Assembly: GCF_018122595.1 (NCBI RefSeq)
Contig: NZ_JAGRQH010000001.1
Coordinates: 558,001 to 622,000 of the forward strand
Length of the DNA: 64,000 bases
Direction of reading: 5' to 3'
From: Neokomagataea anthophila
GTDB taxonomy: Bacteria; Pseudomonadota; Alphaproteobacteria; Acetobacterales; Acetobacteraceae
Numbering within the stretch: the stretch's first letter is position 1; the number at the start of each line of letters is the position of its first letter. Positions 47,980 through 55,076 of the stretch are shown one piece after another. The notes under the pieces were generated by a model. It ran no database searches, was not told the DNA's origin, and saw only the letters and a list, made by a program, of their open reading frames with translations. Made by a program: the position numbers and the translations under genes.

Positions 47980-49014
47980 TTAGCGGATAGCGCGCAGCAG
48001 TGCTTGTGTGACGTCTTCTGTGGTGGCGGAGCCGCCGAGGTCACGGGTGCGGACGCCGTCGACTTCAATGATGTGTTTCATGGCGTTGTCGAGGCGTTGT
48101 GAGAGGTCGATGCGGCCAACATGGGCGAGCATCATGCTGCCAGCCATCATCAGAGCCAGTGGGTTCGCAATGCCTTTGCCTGCGATGTCCGGTGCGGAGC
48201 CGTGGACGGCTTCAAACAGGCCCATGGATTCACCGATATTCGCGCCGGGCGCCATGCCAAGCCCACCGACGAGGCCCGCTGTTAGGTCAGACAGAATATC
48301 GCCAAATAGATTGGTCGTGACCATGACGTCATATTGTTCTGGCTTCACGACCAGTTCCATGGCGCAGGCATCGACGATTTTTTCTTCGACGGCGACGCGG
48401 CCTTCATATTCTGCTGCGACGCGGCGGCCTTCTTCTAAGAACAACCCACTGAGGATTTTCAGGATGTTGGCTTTATGGACCAGTGTAACCTTCTTGCGGC
48501 CGTTCTTCAGGGCGTATTCGAAGGCAAAGCGTACGATGCGGTTACATTCTGTGCGGGTGTTGTAGCCCGCACCGTAGGCGACGGCTTGTGGGTCATTCCC
48601 TGAAGGTAGGTAGTGCTCCATCGCGGCGTATAGGCCTTCGACGTTTTCACGAATCACGACGAGGTCAACATTCTCATAGCGGCCGCCGGGCACGAGCGTA
48701 TGAGTGGGGCGGACATTCGCGTAGAGGTCAAATTTTTGGCGCAGCGTGACGTTGATGGAGCGGAACCCTTTGCCGACGGGAGTCGTCAGCGGGCCTTTGA
48801 GCACCAGGCCGGTGCGTTGGATGCTTTCGAGGGTTTTTTCTGGCAGGGCGGTGCCTTCTTTTTCGAAAGCGCCGAGGCCGGCTTCTTGGCGGTCCCATTC
48901 GAAAGGAGCGCCGAGTGCATCGAGGACGGTTGTGACGGAGGCTGTAATGTCGGGACCGATACCGTCACCGGCGATGAGGGTGGCGGGGATGCGTTCGACG
49001 TGTGCGCTGGTCAT
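47980..49014 (-). CDS. icd: NAD-type isocitrate dehydrogenase
   Basis: A 344-residue beta-decarboxylating dehydrogenase of the isocitrate/isopropylmalate/tartrate family. Residues GPLTTPVGKGFRSINVTLRQKFDLYANVRP near 75-105 match the short NAD-dependent isocitrate dehydrogenases rather than LeuB, and NLFGDILSDLTAGLVGGLGMAPGANIG near 225 is the metal-binding block. The link to acnA 24 nt downstream supports isocitrate as substrate. A LysR gene diverges from it across a 135-nt spacer. Confidence 0.9.
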   Translation of the reverse strand: MTSAHVERIPATLIAGDGIGPDITASVTTVLDALGAPFEWDRQEAGLGAFEKEGTALPEKTLESIQRTGLVLKGPLTTPVGKGFRSINVTLRQKFDLYANVRPTHTLVPGGRYENVDLVVIRENVEGLYAAMEHYLPSGNDPQAVAYGAGYNTRTECNRIVRFAFEYALKNGRKKVTLVHKANILKILSGLFLEEGRRVAAEYEGRVAVEEKIVDACAMELVVKPEQYDVMVTTNLFGDILSDLTAGLVGGLGMAPGANIGESMGLFEAVHGSAPDIAGKGIANPLALMMAGSMMLAHVGRIDLSQRLDNAMKHIIEVDGVRTRDLGGSATTEDVTQALLRAIR

Positions 49015-49131
49015 TGGAACGTCCTCTAGCTGGGTATGTGGGCAGGAACTCTACAAAGAGCGCCTCATTTTGTGCCGGGGATTGTACGAGTGAACGTTAG
49101 GAAGGGGCAATGTTTGCACCGGGCAATTGTT

Positions 49132-49146
49132 ATACCCTAAAGGTAT
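49132..49146 (+). promoter_or_regulatory. LysR-type operator at the lysR start
   Basis: ATACC-CTAAA-GGTAT is a perfect 5-bp palindrome with a 5-nt centre and fits the T-N11-A LysR box. It ends 3 nt before the lysR start codon, so binding there would repress the lysR gene, and could also affect the divergent icd-acnA unit. Confidence 0.55.
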
Positions 49147-49149
49147 GGC

Positions 49150-50061
49150 ATGCTTGAGTTACGTCATCTCCGCGCCATGATTGCTATTGCTGAAGAGGGT
49201 AATTTGACCCTTGCTGCCGAACGGTTGGGTATTCAGCAGCCTCCCTTAACGCGTCTTTTGCGTAGGGCTGAGCAGATATTGGGGGTTATTTTATTTGAAC
49301 GGCATGCGCGTGGGATGCGTCTGACGGCTGCGGGGCGCACGTTGTTGGATGGGGCTTATGACATTGTCGATCGTTTGGATGAAGCGGTGCGTGATGTTGG
49401 TCGTGTGATGCGGGGTGAAAGCGGTGAGTTGGCTGTTGGTTTTACAAACTCGGCGATGTGTCATCCGAGTCTTCCGGCAGTTTTAGGAGACTTCCGTCAA
49501 CGTTGGCCGGATGTTGATGTGAGTTTGACGGAAGGGAATTCGAGCCAATTGCTGGGGGCACTGCGCGATGAACGGGTGGATGTAGCCTTTGTGCGGGCGT
49601 CGATTCCGGATGCGTCCGATATTGTTGTCGAACAGCTTTTTGATGAGCCTATGGTGGTTGCCGTACCGACGAATCACCCTTTGGCGCGGGGGGAGCATAC
49701 GGATGGTGTGCGTTTGGGAGATTTGGAAGGCGAAGATTTCATCCTGTATCAGAGCCAATACAATAATGGTTTGTACCGTACGATTGTTGATGCCTGTCAT
49801 GGTGCTGGGTTTAGTCCAATTATACGGCAGAAGGGACCGCAGCTTGTGGCAGCTCTTAATTTGGTAGCAGGTGGGCTTGGTCTTTCGATTGTACCGCAAT
49901 CTATGTGCGAGCATCATCCCGCGCAGATTCGGTATTTGCCTCTTTCTAAGAAAACGCCTTTGACGGCATCATTATATTTGGTTTTTCGATCCGTGCGGAT
50001 GAGTGGTGCAAAATTGTATTTTATCCATCAGGCACGAAAAATGCGGTGTGCCGCCGTTTAA
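49150..50061 (+). CDS. LysR-family transcriptional regulator
   Basis: A 303-residue regulator with an N-terminal winged helix-turn-helix (LRAMIAIAEEGNLTLAAERLGIQQPPLTRLLRRAEQILG) and a LysR substrate domain from about residue 92. It is divergent from icd-acnA. It may control those TCA genes in response to a small effector; that is inference from position and from the palindrome at its start. Confidence 0.92.
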   Translation: MLELRHLRAMIAIAEEGNLTLAAERLGIQQPPLTRLLRRAEQILGVILFERHARGMRLTAAGRTLLDGAYDIVDRLDEAVRDVGRVMRGESGELAVGFTNSAMCHPSLPAVLGDFRQRWPDVDVSLTEGNSSQLLGALRDERVDVAFVRASIPDASDIVVEQLFDEPMVVAVPTNHPLARGEHTDGVRLGDLEGEDFILYQSQYNNGLYRTIVDACHGAGFSPIIRQKGPQLVAALNLVAGGLGLSIVPQSMCEHHPAQIRYLPLSKKTPLTASLYLVFRSVRMSGAKLYFIHQARKMRCAAV

Positions 50062-50179
50062 AAGGGGTGTGACATTTTTTTTGCACGGAGATGCATTTTT
50101 TTCTTGAAACTGAAAAGTAAGATTGCCACTCTCCTAATTGAGCTCAGGAACTTCCCACAAGAGCTCTAGGAGGTCAGCA

Positions 50180-50311
50180 ATGAACTTCATGATTACCTCA
50201 CCAGTTTACTTCGAAATCTCGATGATTTGTGTTGGGTTACTTGCGGCAGCGACGTGTAGTGGGTTTTTAAGACCATCCTTGTCCTACGCTCGTGTGCGGC
50301 ACCGACGATAG
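50180..50311 (+). CDS. Small ORF (43 codons), putative membrane peptide
   Basis: A 43-codon frame between lysR and hemH, starting MNFMITSPVYFEISM. It has a near-perfect ribosome site, AGGAGG at 50168-50173, 6 nt before the ATG. Residues about 15-31 are hydrophobic, and the C-terminus is Arg/His-rich. A 7-bp hairpin (50311-50328) begins at its stop codon. It may be a real small protein or a leader peptide; coding is not proven. Confidence 0.5.
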   Translation: MNFMITSPVYFEISMICVGLLAAATCSGFLRPSLSYARVRHRR

Positions 50312-50328
50312 CGTCCCTTATGGGACGC
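50311..50328 (+). terminator. Hairpin after the 43-codon ORF
   Basis: GCGTCCC (50311-50317), loop TTAT, GGGACGC (50322-50328), followed by GTTTCG. A weak terminator at best, sited exactly at the stop codon of the small ORF and 62 nt before hemH. Confidence 0.5.
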
Positions 50329-50390
50329 GTTTCGCTCCGAGGTAAGGACGAGAGGTTGCAACTTTCTCGTACCTGATTGTTTATAAGATT

Positions 50391-51422
50391 ATGGCTTTTA
50401 TTTACCGAACTCCTCGTACGTCTATTCCTGAAACCGGCCGCACGGGTGTGTTGTTGGTAAACTTAGGTACGCCAGATGGTACCGGGTATTGGGCCGTACG
50501 GCGTTATCTTAGTGAGTTTTTGTCAGATCGGCGTGTGATTGAGGCGCCCTCCTTTATTTGGCAGCCAATTTTGCAGGGCCCTGTATTGGCGCGTCGTCCT
50601 TTTGCCAGTGGGGCAAATTATGCCCGCATTTGGGATCGTGAGGAAAATGCCTCTCCCTTGCGGGTTTATACAAAACGGCAAGCTGAGTTGCTGAAAGAGC
50701 GTTTCGCGCAGGATGATGTGCCGGTTGCTTGGGGTATGCGTTATGGCAAGCCGTCTATTGCGCAAGCTGTTGATGAGTTGATGGATCAAGGGTGTGATCG
50801 CATCATTAGTGTTCCGCTTTATCCCCAATATTCTGCGACGACGACAGCGACGGCGAATGATCAGTTGTTTCGTGCGCTAATGCGCTTGCGTGGTCAGCCT
50901 TCAGTGTTGACGGTGCCGTCTTTTCCAGATCATCCGTTGTTTATTAAAGGGTTAGAAGAATCAGTGCGCCGAACGTTAGCAGGGCTTTCTTTCAAGCCTC
51001 AGCGTTTGGTGGTGTCGTTCCATGGGTTGCCTAAGATTTGCGTGGAAAAAGGTGATCGGTATCGGGATGAGTGTGAGCGTACGGTATCGGCATTGCGGCA
51101 AGCTTTGGATTTGACGGAAGAGCAGGTGCCGCTGACGTTCCAATCTCGGTTTGGGCCGATGGAGTGGTTGCAGCCTTATACGTCTGAGTTTGTTTCGAAG
51201 TTACCTGAACAAGGTATTACGCGTATTGCTGTGATCACGCCTGGCTTTATGGCGGATTGTATTGAGACGTTGGATGAAATTGGCAATGAGCTGCGCGAAG
51301 AGTTCATAGAAGAAGGCGGTGAAGAGTTTGCTTTGGTGCCATGTTTGAATGATGATTCGGCTGCCATTGATTTGCTGGAAGATTTGACGCGTAAAGCGTT
51401 GAAGGGTTTTTCGGTGGAGTAA
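50391..51422 (+). CDS. hemH: Ferrochelatase
   Basis: A 343-residue enzyme inserting iron into protoporphyrin IX. GVLLVNLGTPDGTGYWAVRRYLSEFLSDRRVIE near residue 19, YPQYSATTTAT near 145, VVSFHGLPK with the metal-site His near 205, and the FMADCIETLDEI block near 285 are family signatures. It stands alone, away from hemE-hemJ at 16.5-18.8 kb. A strong shared terminator follows. Confidence 0.97.
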   Translation: MAFIYRTPRTSIPETGRTGVLLVNLGTPDGTGYWAVRRYLSEFLSDRRVIEAPSFIWQPILQGPVLARRPFASGANYARIWDREENASPLRVYTKRQAELLKERFAQDDVPVAWGMRYGKPSIAQAVDELMDQGCDRIISVPLYPQYSATTTATANDQLFRALMRLRGQPSVLTVPSFPDHPLFIKGLEESVRRTLAGLSFKPQRLVVSFHGLPKICVEKGDRYRDECERTVSALRQALDLTEEQVPLTFQSRFGPMEWLQPYTSEFVSKLPEQGITRIAVITPGFMADCIETLDEIGNELREEFIEEGGEEFALVPCLNDDSAAIDLLEDLTRKALKGFSVE

Positions 51423-51443
51423 CTTAAGGTTTTTGGTAAGAAA

Positions 51444-51477
51444 AAGGCCGCCGGAAAATGCTCCGGCGGCCTTTTTT
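51444..51477. terminator. Bidirectional terminator between hemH and the next gene
   Basis: AAGGCCGCCGGA (51444-51455) and TCCGGCGGCCTT (51462-51473) form a perfect 12-bp stem with a 6-nt loop, flanked by T runs on both strands (51472-51477 on plus; the A run 51441-51445 gives T on minus). It serves hemH and the converging minus-strand gene. Confidence 0.93.
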
Positions 51478-51480
51478 GTT

Positions 51481-51858
51481 TTAGCGCTGAGGTGCAGCAG
51501 CTGCAGGCTGTTGGTTGCTGCTACCCGTGTCTGGGTGTTCAGCGTCGTACCAAGCAGCCTTTTGTTTCACAGAAGAAGAATCGTGGTGGCTTTGCCACCA
51601 GCTTGCTTTTTGGTCTGGTGATGCAGGGTGTTCTTTGTCCCAAAGAGCAGCCTTTTCAGCGAGGCTCTTACGGTACTGATGGCGTGTGTACATACCAGCG
51701 ACACAGCCGCCGATTGCGCCGAGGACGCCGTGCTTTACGAGGTGACCGCCAACAGCACCTGCTGCGCCATATTTTAAGCAGCCACCGGGTTCAGCCAGTG
51801 CAGGAGAAGCGGTGGTGAGTGCGGTGAGGAGCAGTACGCCACGGAGAGTGCGGTTCAT
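51481..51858 (-). CDS. Small exported glycine-rich protein
   Basis: A 125-residue protein with a Sec signal peptide (cleavage near ALA-EPG). Residues about 30-56 are a Gly/Ala-rich glycine-zipper-like segment (GAAGAVGGHLVKHGVLGAIGG). Then come three related units centred on Trp: KAALWDKEHP, KASWWQSHH, KAAWYDAEHP. The C-terminus is Gln/Pro/Ala-rich. Probably in the periplasm or outer envelope; function unknown. It may be a stress- or membrane-associated protein, by analogy with glycine-zipper proteins. Confidence 0.6.
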   Translation of the reverse strand: MNRTLRGVLLLTALTTASPALAEPGGCLKYGAAGAVGGHLVKHGVLGAIGGCVAGMYTRHQYRKSLAEKAALWDKEHPASPDQKASWWQSHHDSSSVKQKAAWYDAEHPDTGSSNQQPAAAAPQR

Positions 51859-52042
51859 GAAAACCTCCTAAATGCAGCAGATAAAAGTACTCTTCTTGGA
51901 TAGGAGGAAAGTGGAGTGTAATCAACTGCACTTCTGTTTGTGAGAGAATTATAGCTTGCAAAAAGCGCGCAGTTCAGATAGGTATTGTGGCATTAAGCCA
52001 TAGATTGTTGTTGTGCTTAATATATTCGATAAAAATTTTAGT

Positions 52043-52077
52043 AAAGCGCCATTCCATATCGGAAGAGGCGCTTTTTT
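52043..52077 (+). terminator. Terminator-like hairpin upstream of the lysis-like cassette
   Basis: AAAGCGCC (52043-52050) with GGCGCTTT (52067-52074), an inner TTCC/GGAA pairing and a following T run to 52077. No protein gene on the plus strand ends just before it. It may end a small transcript that starts in 51880-52040. Confidence 0.6.
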
Positions 52078-52097
52078 GTTTTTAAAGGTGTTAAATT

Positions 52098-52343
52098 ATG
52101 GGTTCATCATTCGTTGATTTTTCTGGGGTATTTAATGCTATTCCACAGCAATATGAATCGTGGATGGCATTTTTTATTATTTTTTGTAAGTTGATTACGG
52201 TTGTGGTGCCGCCACCGGTAAGTAATTCATATATCTATAATATTTACAAAATGATTTCTTTTATGGGTTTGAACATTGGGTGGGCTTCAAATTGTTTGAC
52301 GTCTATTAAGGATAAGGAGTTATCTAATGTAAAAAATAAATAA
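52098..52343 (+). CDS. Small one-TM phage-type protein (holin-like)
   Basis: An 81-residue protein with one clear hydrophobic segment (MAFFIIFCKLITVVV) followed by PPPVSN and a YIYNIYKMISFMGLNIGWASN tail. That PPxxxS...YxxxxxxxxxNIG pattern is familiar from small phage proteins near lysis genes, but I did not search it. AAAGGTG lies about 6 nt upstream of the ATG. The gene is AT-rich. Together with the next three genes it looks like a phage lysis module; a holin-like job is inference. Confidence 0.5.
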   Translation: MGSSFVDFSGVFNAIPQQYESWMAFFIIFCKLITVVVPPPVSNSYIYNIYKMISFMGLNIGWASNCLTSIKDKELSNVKNK

Positions 52344-52380
52344 TAATTAAAATAAACATCAATATATAGGGAATTATTTT

Positions 52381-52659
52381 ATGTCTTTTTCTTCAGTTTC
52401 TTCTTTCGAAGCTCTTATCAACCGTACGCTGGGTAAGTCTGATACGGATACAGTGCAGCAGGGCGTGCGTGTTGGTGGAATGATCGCTCAAGGTGTTTTG
52501 GAGGCACTTGTATCTCGCCTTGGGGCACATATGAATGTGACTGAGCTTGATGCAGCTATGACAAAAATTTTTGATGGGGCTACTGAGTTGGAAGAGGCTC
52601 TGTCTCCGGTTGTGACACCAGCGACGCAACCGGGTGTCGTGGCGTCTTCTACTCTGTGA
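52381..52659 (+). CDS. Small protein of unknown function in lysis-like cassette
   Basis: A 92-residue, mostly helical protein with no signal peptide or TM segment. It reads VGGMIAQGVLEALVSRLG near residue 32, and the C-terminus is Pro/Thr/Val-rich. I do not recognise it. It begins 37 nt after the holin-like gene, and its stop overlaps the likely GTG start of the i-spanin-like gene (GTGA), so it belongs to the same unit. Confidence 0.55.
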   Translation: MSFSSVSSFEALINRTLGKSDTDTVQQGVRVGGMIAQGVLEALVSRLGAHMNVTELDAAMTKIFDGATELEEALSPVVTPATQPGVVASSTL

Positions 52660-52883
52660 CTGTGAACCTGATTGTGCTTGCTTCTGTGGTTGTATTGATC
52701 ATGGGAGCAGGCATCTTGCTGTATCGTGCGGGGGGGCGTGGCCGACAGGCACAAACAGCGCAGCAAGATATTCAGGCTATTCAGAATGAAAACATTGCTT
52801 TGCAGCGTATGGCACAGGCGCGGGTTGATGCTCCGCGTTCACGCGATGAGTTGCTGGCCGCGTTGGATCGTGGGGATGCATGA
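52656..52883 (+). CDS. i-spanin-like (Rz-type) protein
   Basis: A 75-residue protein with one N-terminal TM segment (residues 4-24, LIVLASVVVLIMGAGILLY) and then a polar coiled-coil region (QTAQQDIQAIQNENIALQRM). It ends in an RDELLAALDRG block, the layout of inner-membrane spanins. Starts are GTG, either 52656 or 52662. Its last four bases overlap the following lipoprotein gene (ATGA), as is usual for spanin pairs. Confidence 0.6.
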   Translation: MTVNLIVLASVVVLIMGAGILLYRAGGRGRQAQTAQQDIQAIQNENIALQRMAQARVDAPRSRDELLAALDRGDA

Positions 52884-53092
52884 AATATACGATTTATTTA
52901 GGAGGTTTGTTACTTTTGAGCGGCTGTGCGAGCGAAGGAAAGCCTGCATTGTGCCCAGCTATGCGCGGATGGGATAAATCATTTCAGCAGGAAATGGCAG
53001 CAGAGGTGCGGGGCCATTGGCAGGATTGCCCTGCACTTGTGGAGAGTGCTGTGCAGCTAGTGGAACTTCACCGTGCTTGCGGTGTTCAATAA
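52880..53092 (+). CDS. o-spanin-like (Rz1-type) lipoprotein
   Basis: A 70-residue lipoprotein with a lipobox LLLSGC (Cys near residue 16) and a short mature part with two further Cys in CPAMRGW and DCPALVE. It has the size and layout of phage outer-membrane spanins. It overlaps the i-spanin-like gene by 4 nt and ends 27 nt before tRNA-Pro. Such pairs fuse inner and outer membranes at phage lysis (known family role). Confidence 0.6.
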   Translation: MKYTIYLGGLLLLSGCASEGKPALCPAMRGWDKSFQQEMAAEVRGHWQDCPALVESAVQLVELHRACGVQ

Positions 53093-53119
53093 GATTTTTT
53101 TGTATTGGAAAATGGCGGC

Positions 53120-53196
53120 TGGTCGGAGTGAGAGGATTCGAACCTCCGGCCCCTGCGTCCCGAACACAGTGCTCTACCAGGCTGAGCTACACTCCG
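53120..53196 (-). tRNA. tRNA-Pro (anticodon CGG)
   Basis: A minus-strand cloverleaf: acceptor CGGAGTG/CACTCCG, anticodon loop TTCGGGA in a CTGTG/CGCAG stem (anticodon CGG), GGTTCGAATCC T-arm, discriminator A and encoded CCA. It reads CCG codons. tRNA genes are common phage attachment sites, which matters given the neighbouring lysis-like cassette. Confidence 0.97.
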
Positions 53197-53329
53197 GCCG
53201 ACGGCGCATCCTGTAACGAGAAATACTTACATTTGCAAGAGTACAAACGTAAAAGAAAGCATTTTAGTGTGAAGTTTCAGAGGCTTCCCACCATTATGGT
53301 GGGGTGGTGGGAAGCTTGAACTTTACGTT

Positions 53330-54244
53330 TTACAGAGCGTGTTCGAGTTCTGGTAAAACGGTGAACAGATCAGCGACGAGGCCATAATCAGCAACGCGAA
53401 AGATGGGGGCTTCCGGGTCTAGATTAATGGCAACGATAACGCGGCTGTCTTTCATTCCGGCAAGATGCTGGATGGCGCCGGAAAGGCCGACAGCAATATA
53501 CAGTTCAGGCGCAACGATCTTACCAGTTTGACCGACCTGTAGTTCGTTTGCAGCAAAACCAGAATCCACAGCGGCACGAGATGCGCCAATGGCGGCACCT
53601 AATTTATCTGCGACGGGCTCTAGGAGTTTAAAGTTTTCTGCATCCTTCAAGCCTTTACCGCCAGAGATGACGACGCGAGCAGATTCGAGCTCGGGGCGTT
53701 CTGAGGTGGAAAGGTTTACGGAGATGAGGTCAACTGCGGGTACGTTTGAGGCTGAGCTGAGGGAAACGGCCTCAATGGCTGCGCTGCCACCTTCGTTGGC
53801 GACGGCATCAAAGTTTGCACCGCGGACGGTGAGGATTTTGATACTGTCCGAAGAACGTATGGTTGCGAGGGCATTACCAGCATAGATGGGGCGGACGAAA
53901 GTCTCAGCATCTTTGATGGCAACGACGTCAGGAATAGGTTGAACATCTAATAACCCGGCTAAGCGGGGGAGAATATTCTTACCGACTGCTGAAGCCGCAC
54001 TGACAATATGTGTGTAGTCAGAAGCAATCTCTGCCAAGAGGGCAGCGGCTGGTTCTGCTACAGCATCGGAGAGTGACTCTGCATGGCGGACGCGCGTGAC
54101 GCCTGGGAGGCGTGCAGCAATTTCTGCGCCAGCACCAAGTACGAGGACATCAACGGGGCCGAAAGCACTGGCGGCCGTGATGGCGGAGCGTGATGCTTGG
54201 CGTACGGTACCGTTTTCGATTTCCAGAAGAACGAGAGCTGTCAT
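53330..54244 (-). CDS. etfA: Electron transfer flavoprotein alpha subunit
   Basis: A 304-residue FAD-binding ETF subunit. The C-terminal FAD site shows [14 protein letters not shown] near residue 190, then [29 protein letters not shown], and [21 protein letters not shown] near 275. It overlaps the etfB stop by 1 nt and is transcribed with etfB and the ETF-QO gene. It carries electrons from flavin dehydrogenases to the ubiquinone pool. Confidence 0.97.
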   Translation of the reverse strand: MTALVLLEIENGTVRQASRSAITAASAFGPVDVLVLGAGAEIAARLPGVTRVRHAESLSDAVAEPAAALLAEIASDYTHIVSAASAVGKNILPRLAGLLDVQPIPDVVAIKDAETFVRPIYAGNALATIRSSDSIKILTVRGANFDAVANEGGSAAIEAVSLSSASNVPAVDLISVNLSTSERPELESARVVISGGKGLKDAENFKLLEPVADKLGAAIGASRAAVDSGFAANELQVGQTGKIVAPELYIAVGLSGAIQHLAGMKDSRVIVAINLDPEAPIFRVADYGLVADLFTVLPELEHAL

Positions 54245-54993
54245 CAGATCACCTTTGCTTCCGTCTTGAGCTTCTCGACCAGTTCAGCAACGCTGTTGAG
54301 CATGACGCCAGCTTGGCGCTCTGCGGGTTCAGCGACGGATACTGTTGTGAGGCGTGAGGCAGTATCAACGCCAAGGCTGCTCAGTTCCAAGGTTTCGAGA
54401 GGCTTTTTGCGGGCCTTCATAATATTGGGAAGGGACGCATAGCGTGGCTCGTTGAGGCGCAGATCGGCCGTGATAATCGCGGGAAGCGGGACGCCATAGG
54501 TTGCGGAGCCTCCATCGATTTCACGGGTGACTTCTGCACGTTCGCCGTTGATTGTGACCTTGCTGGCGAAGGTGGCTTGTGGCCAACCGAGCTTAGCTGC
54601 CAAGATTTGGCCGGTCGCGTTCATGTCATCATCAATGGCTTGTTTGCCCATGCTGACGATGCCGGGGTTCTCGCGCTCGATGATCGCTTTAAGCGCATTC
54701 GCGACAGCGCGTGGCTCAAGCGTTTCATCGGTTTTTACGAGGATAGCGCGGTCTGCTCCCATGGCCATAGCCGTGCGCAGCACGTCTTGCGCCGCTTGAG
54801 CACCGATGGTGACGACCACAACTTCCTTAGCCGCTCCGCTTTCGCGCAGACGGATCCCTTCTTCGACGGCGATTTCGTCGAACGGGTTCATTGACATTTT
54901 AACGCCCTGCGTATCGACGCCGCTGCCATCCGCGGAAACGCGGACTTTCACGTTGTAGTCGACCACGCGCTTGATCGGCACTAATACTTTCAT
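54244..54993 (-). CDS. etfB: Electron transfer flavoprotein beta subunit
   Basis: A 249-residue ETF subunit. [19 protein letters not shown] is the typical start (ATG 54993), and the AMP-binding and recognition-loop blocks [10 protein letters not shown] and GKQAIDDD are present near residues 95 and 125. It forms a heterodimer with EtfA, the next gene. Confidence 0.97.
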   Translation of the reverse strand: MKVLVPIKRVVDYNVKVRVSADGSGVDTQGVKMSMNPFDEIAVEEGIRLRESGAAKEVVVVTIGAQAAQDVLRTAMAMGADRAILVKTDETLEPRAVANALKAIIERENPGIVSMGKQAIDDDMNATGQILAAKLGWPQATFASKVTINGERAEVTREIDGGSATYGVPLPAIITADLRLNEPRYASLPNIMKARKKPLETLELSSLGVDTASRLTTVSVAEPAERQAGVMLNSVAELVEKLKTEAKVI

Positions 54994-55076
54994 TGTCCAA
55001 TCCGCCACATTCTAACTTCACAAAGCGGAGACAAGGTAGCTGAATTGGGCGGGGAAGTCACATCCCCTTCACATAT

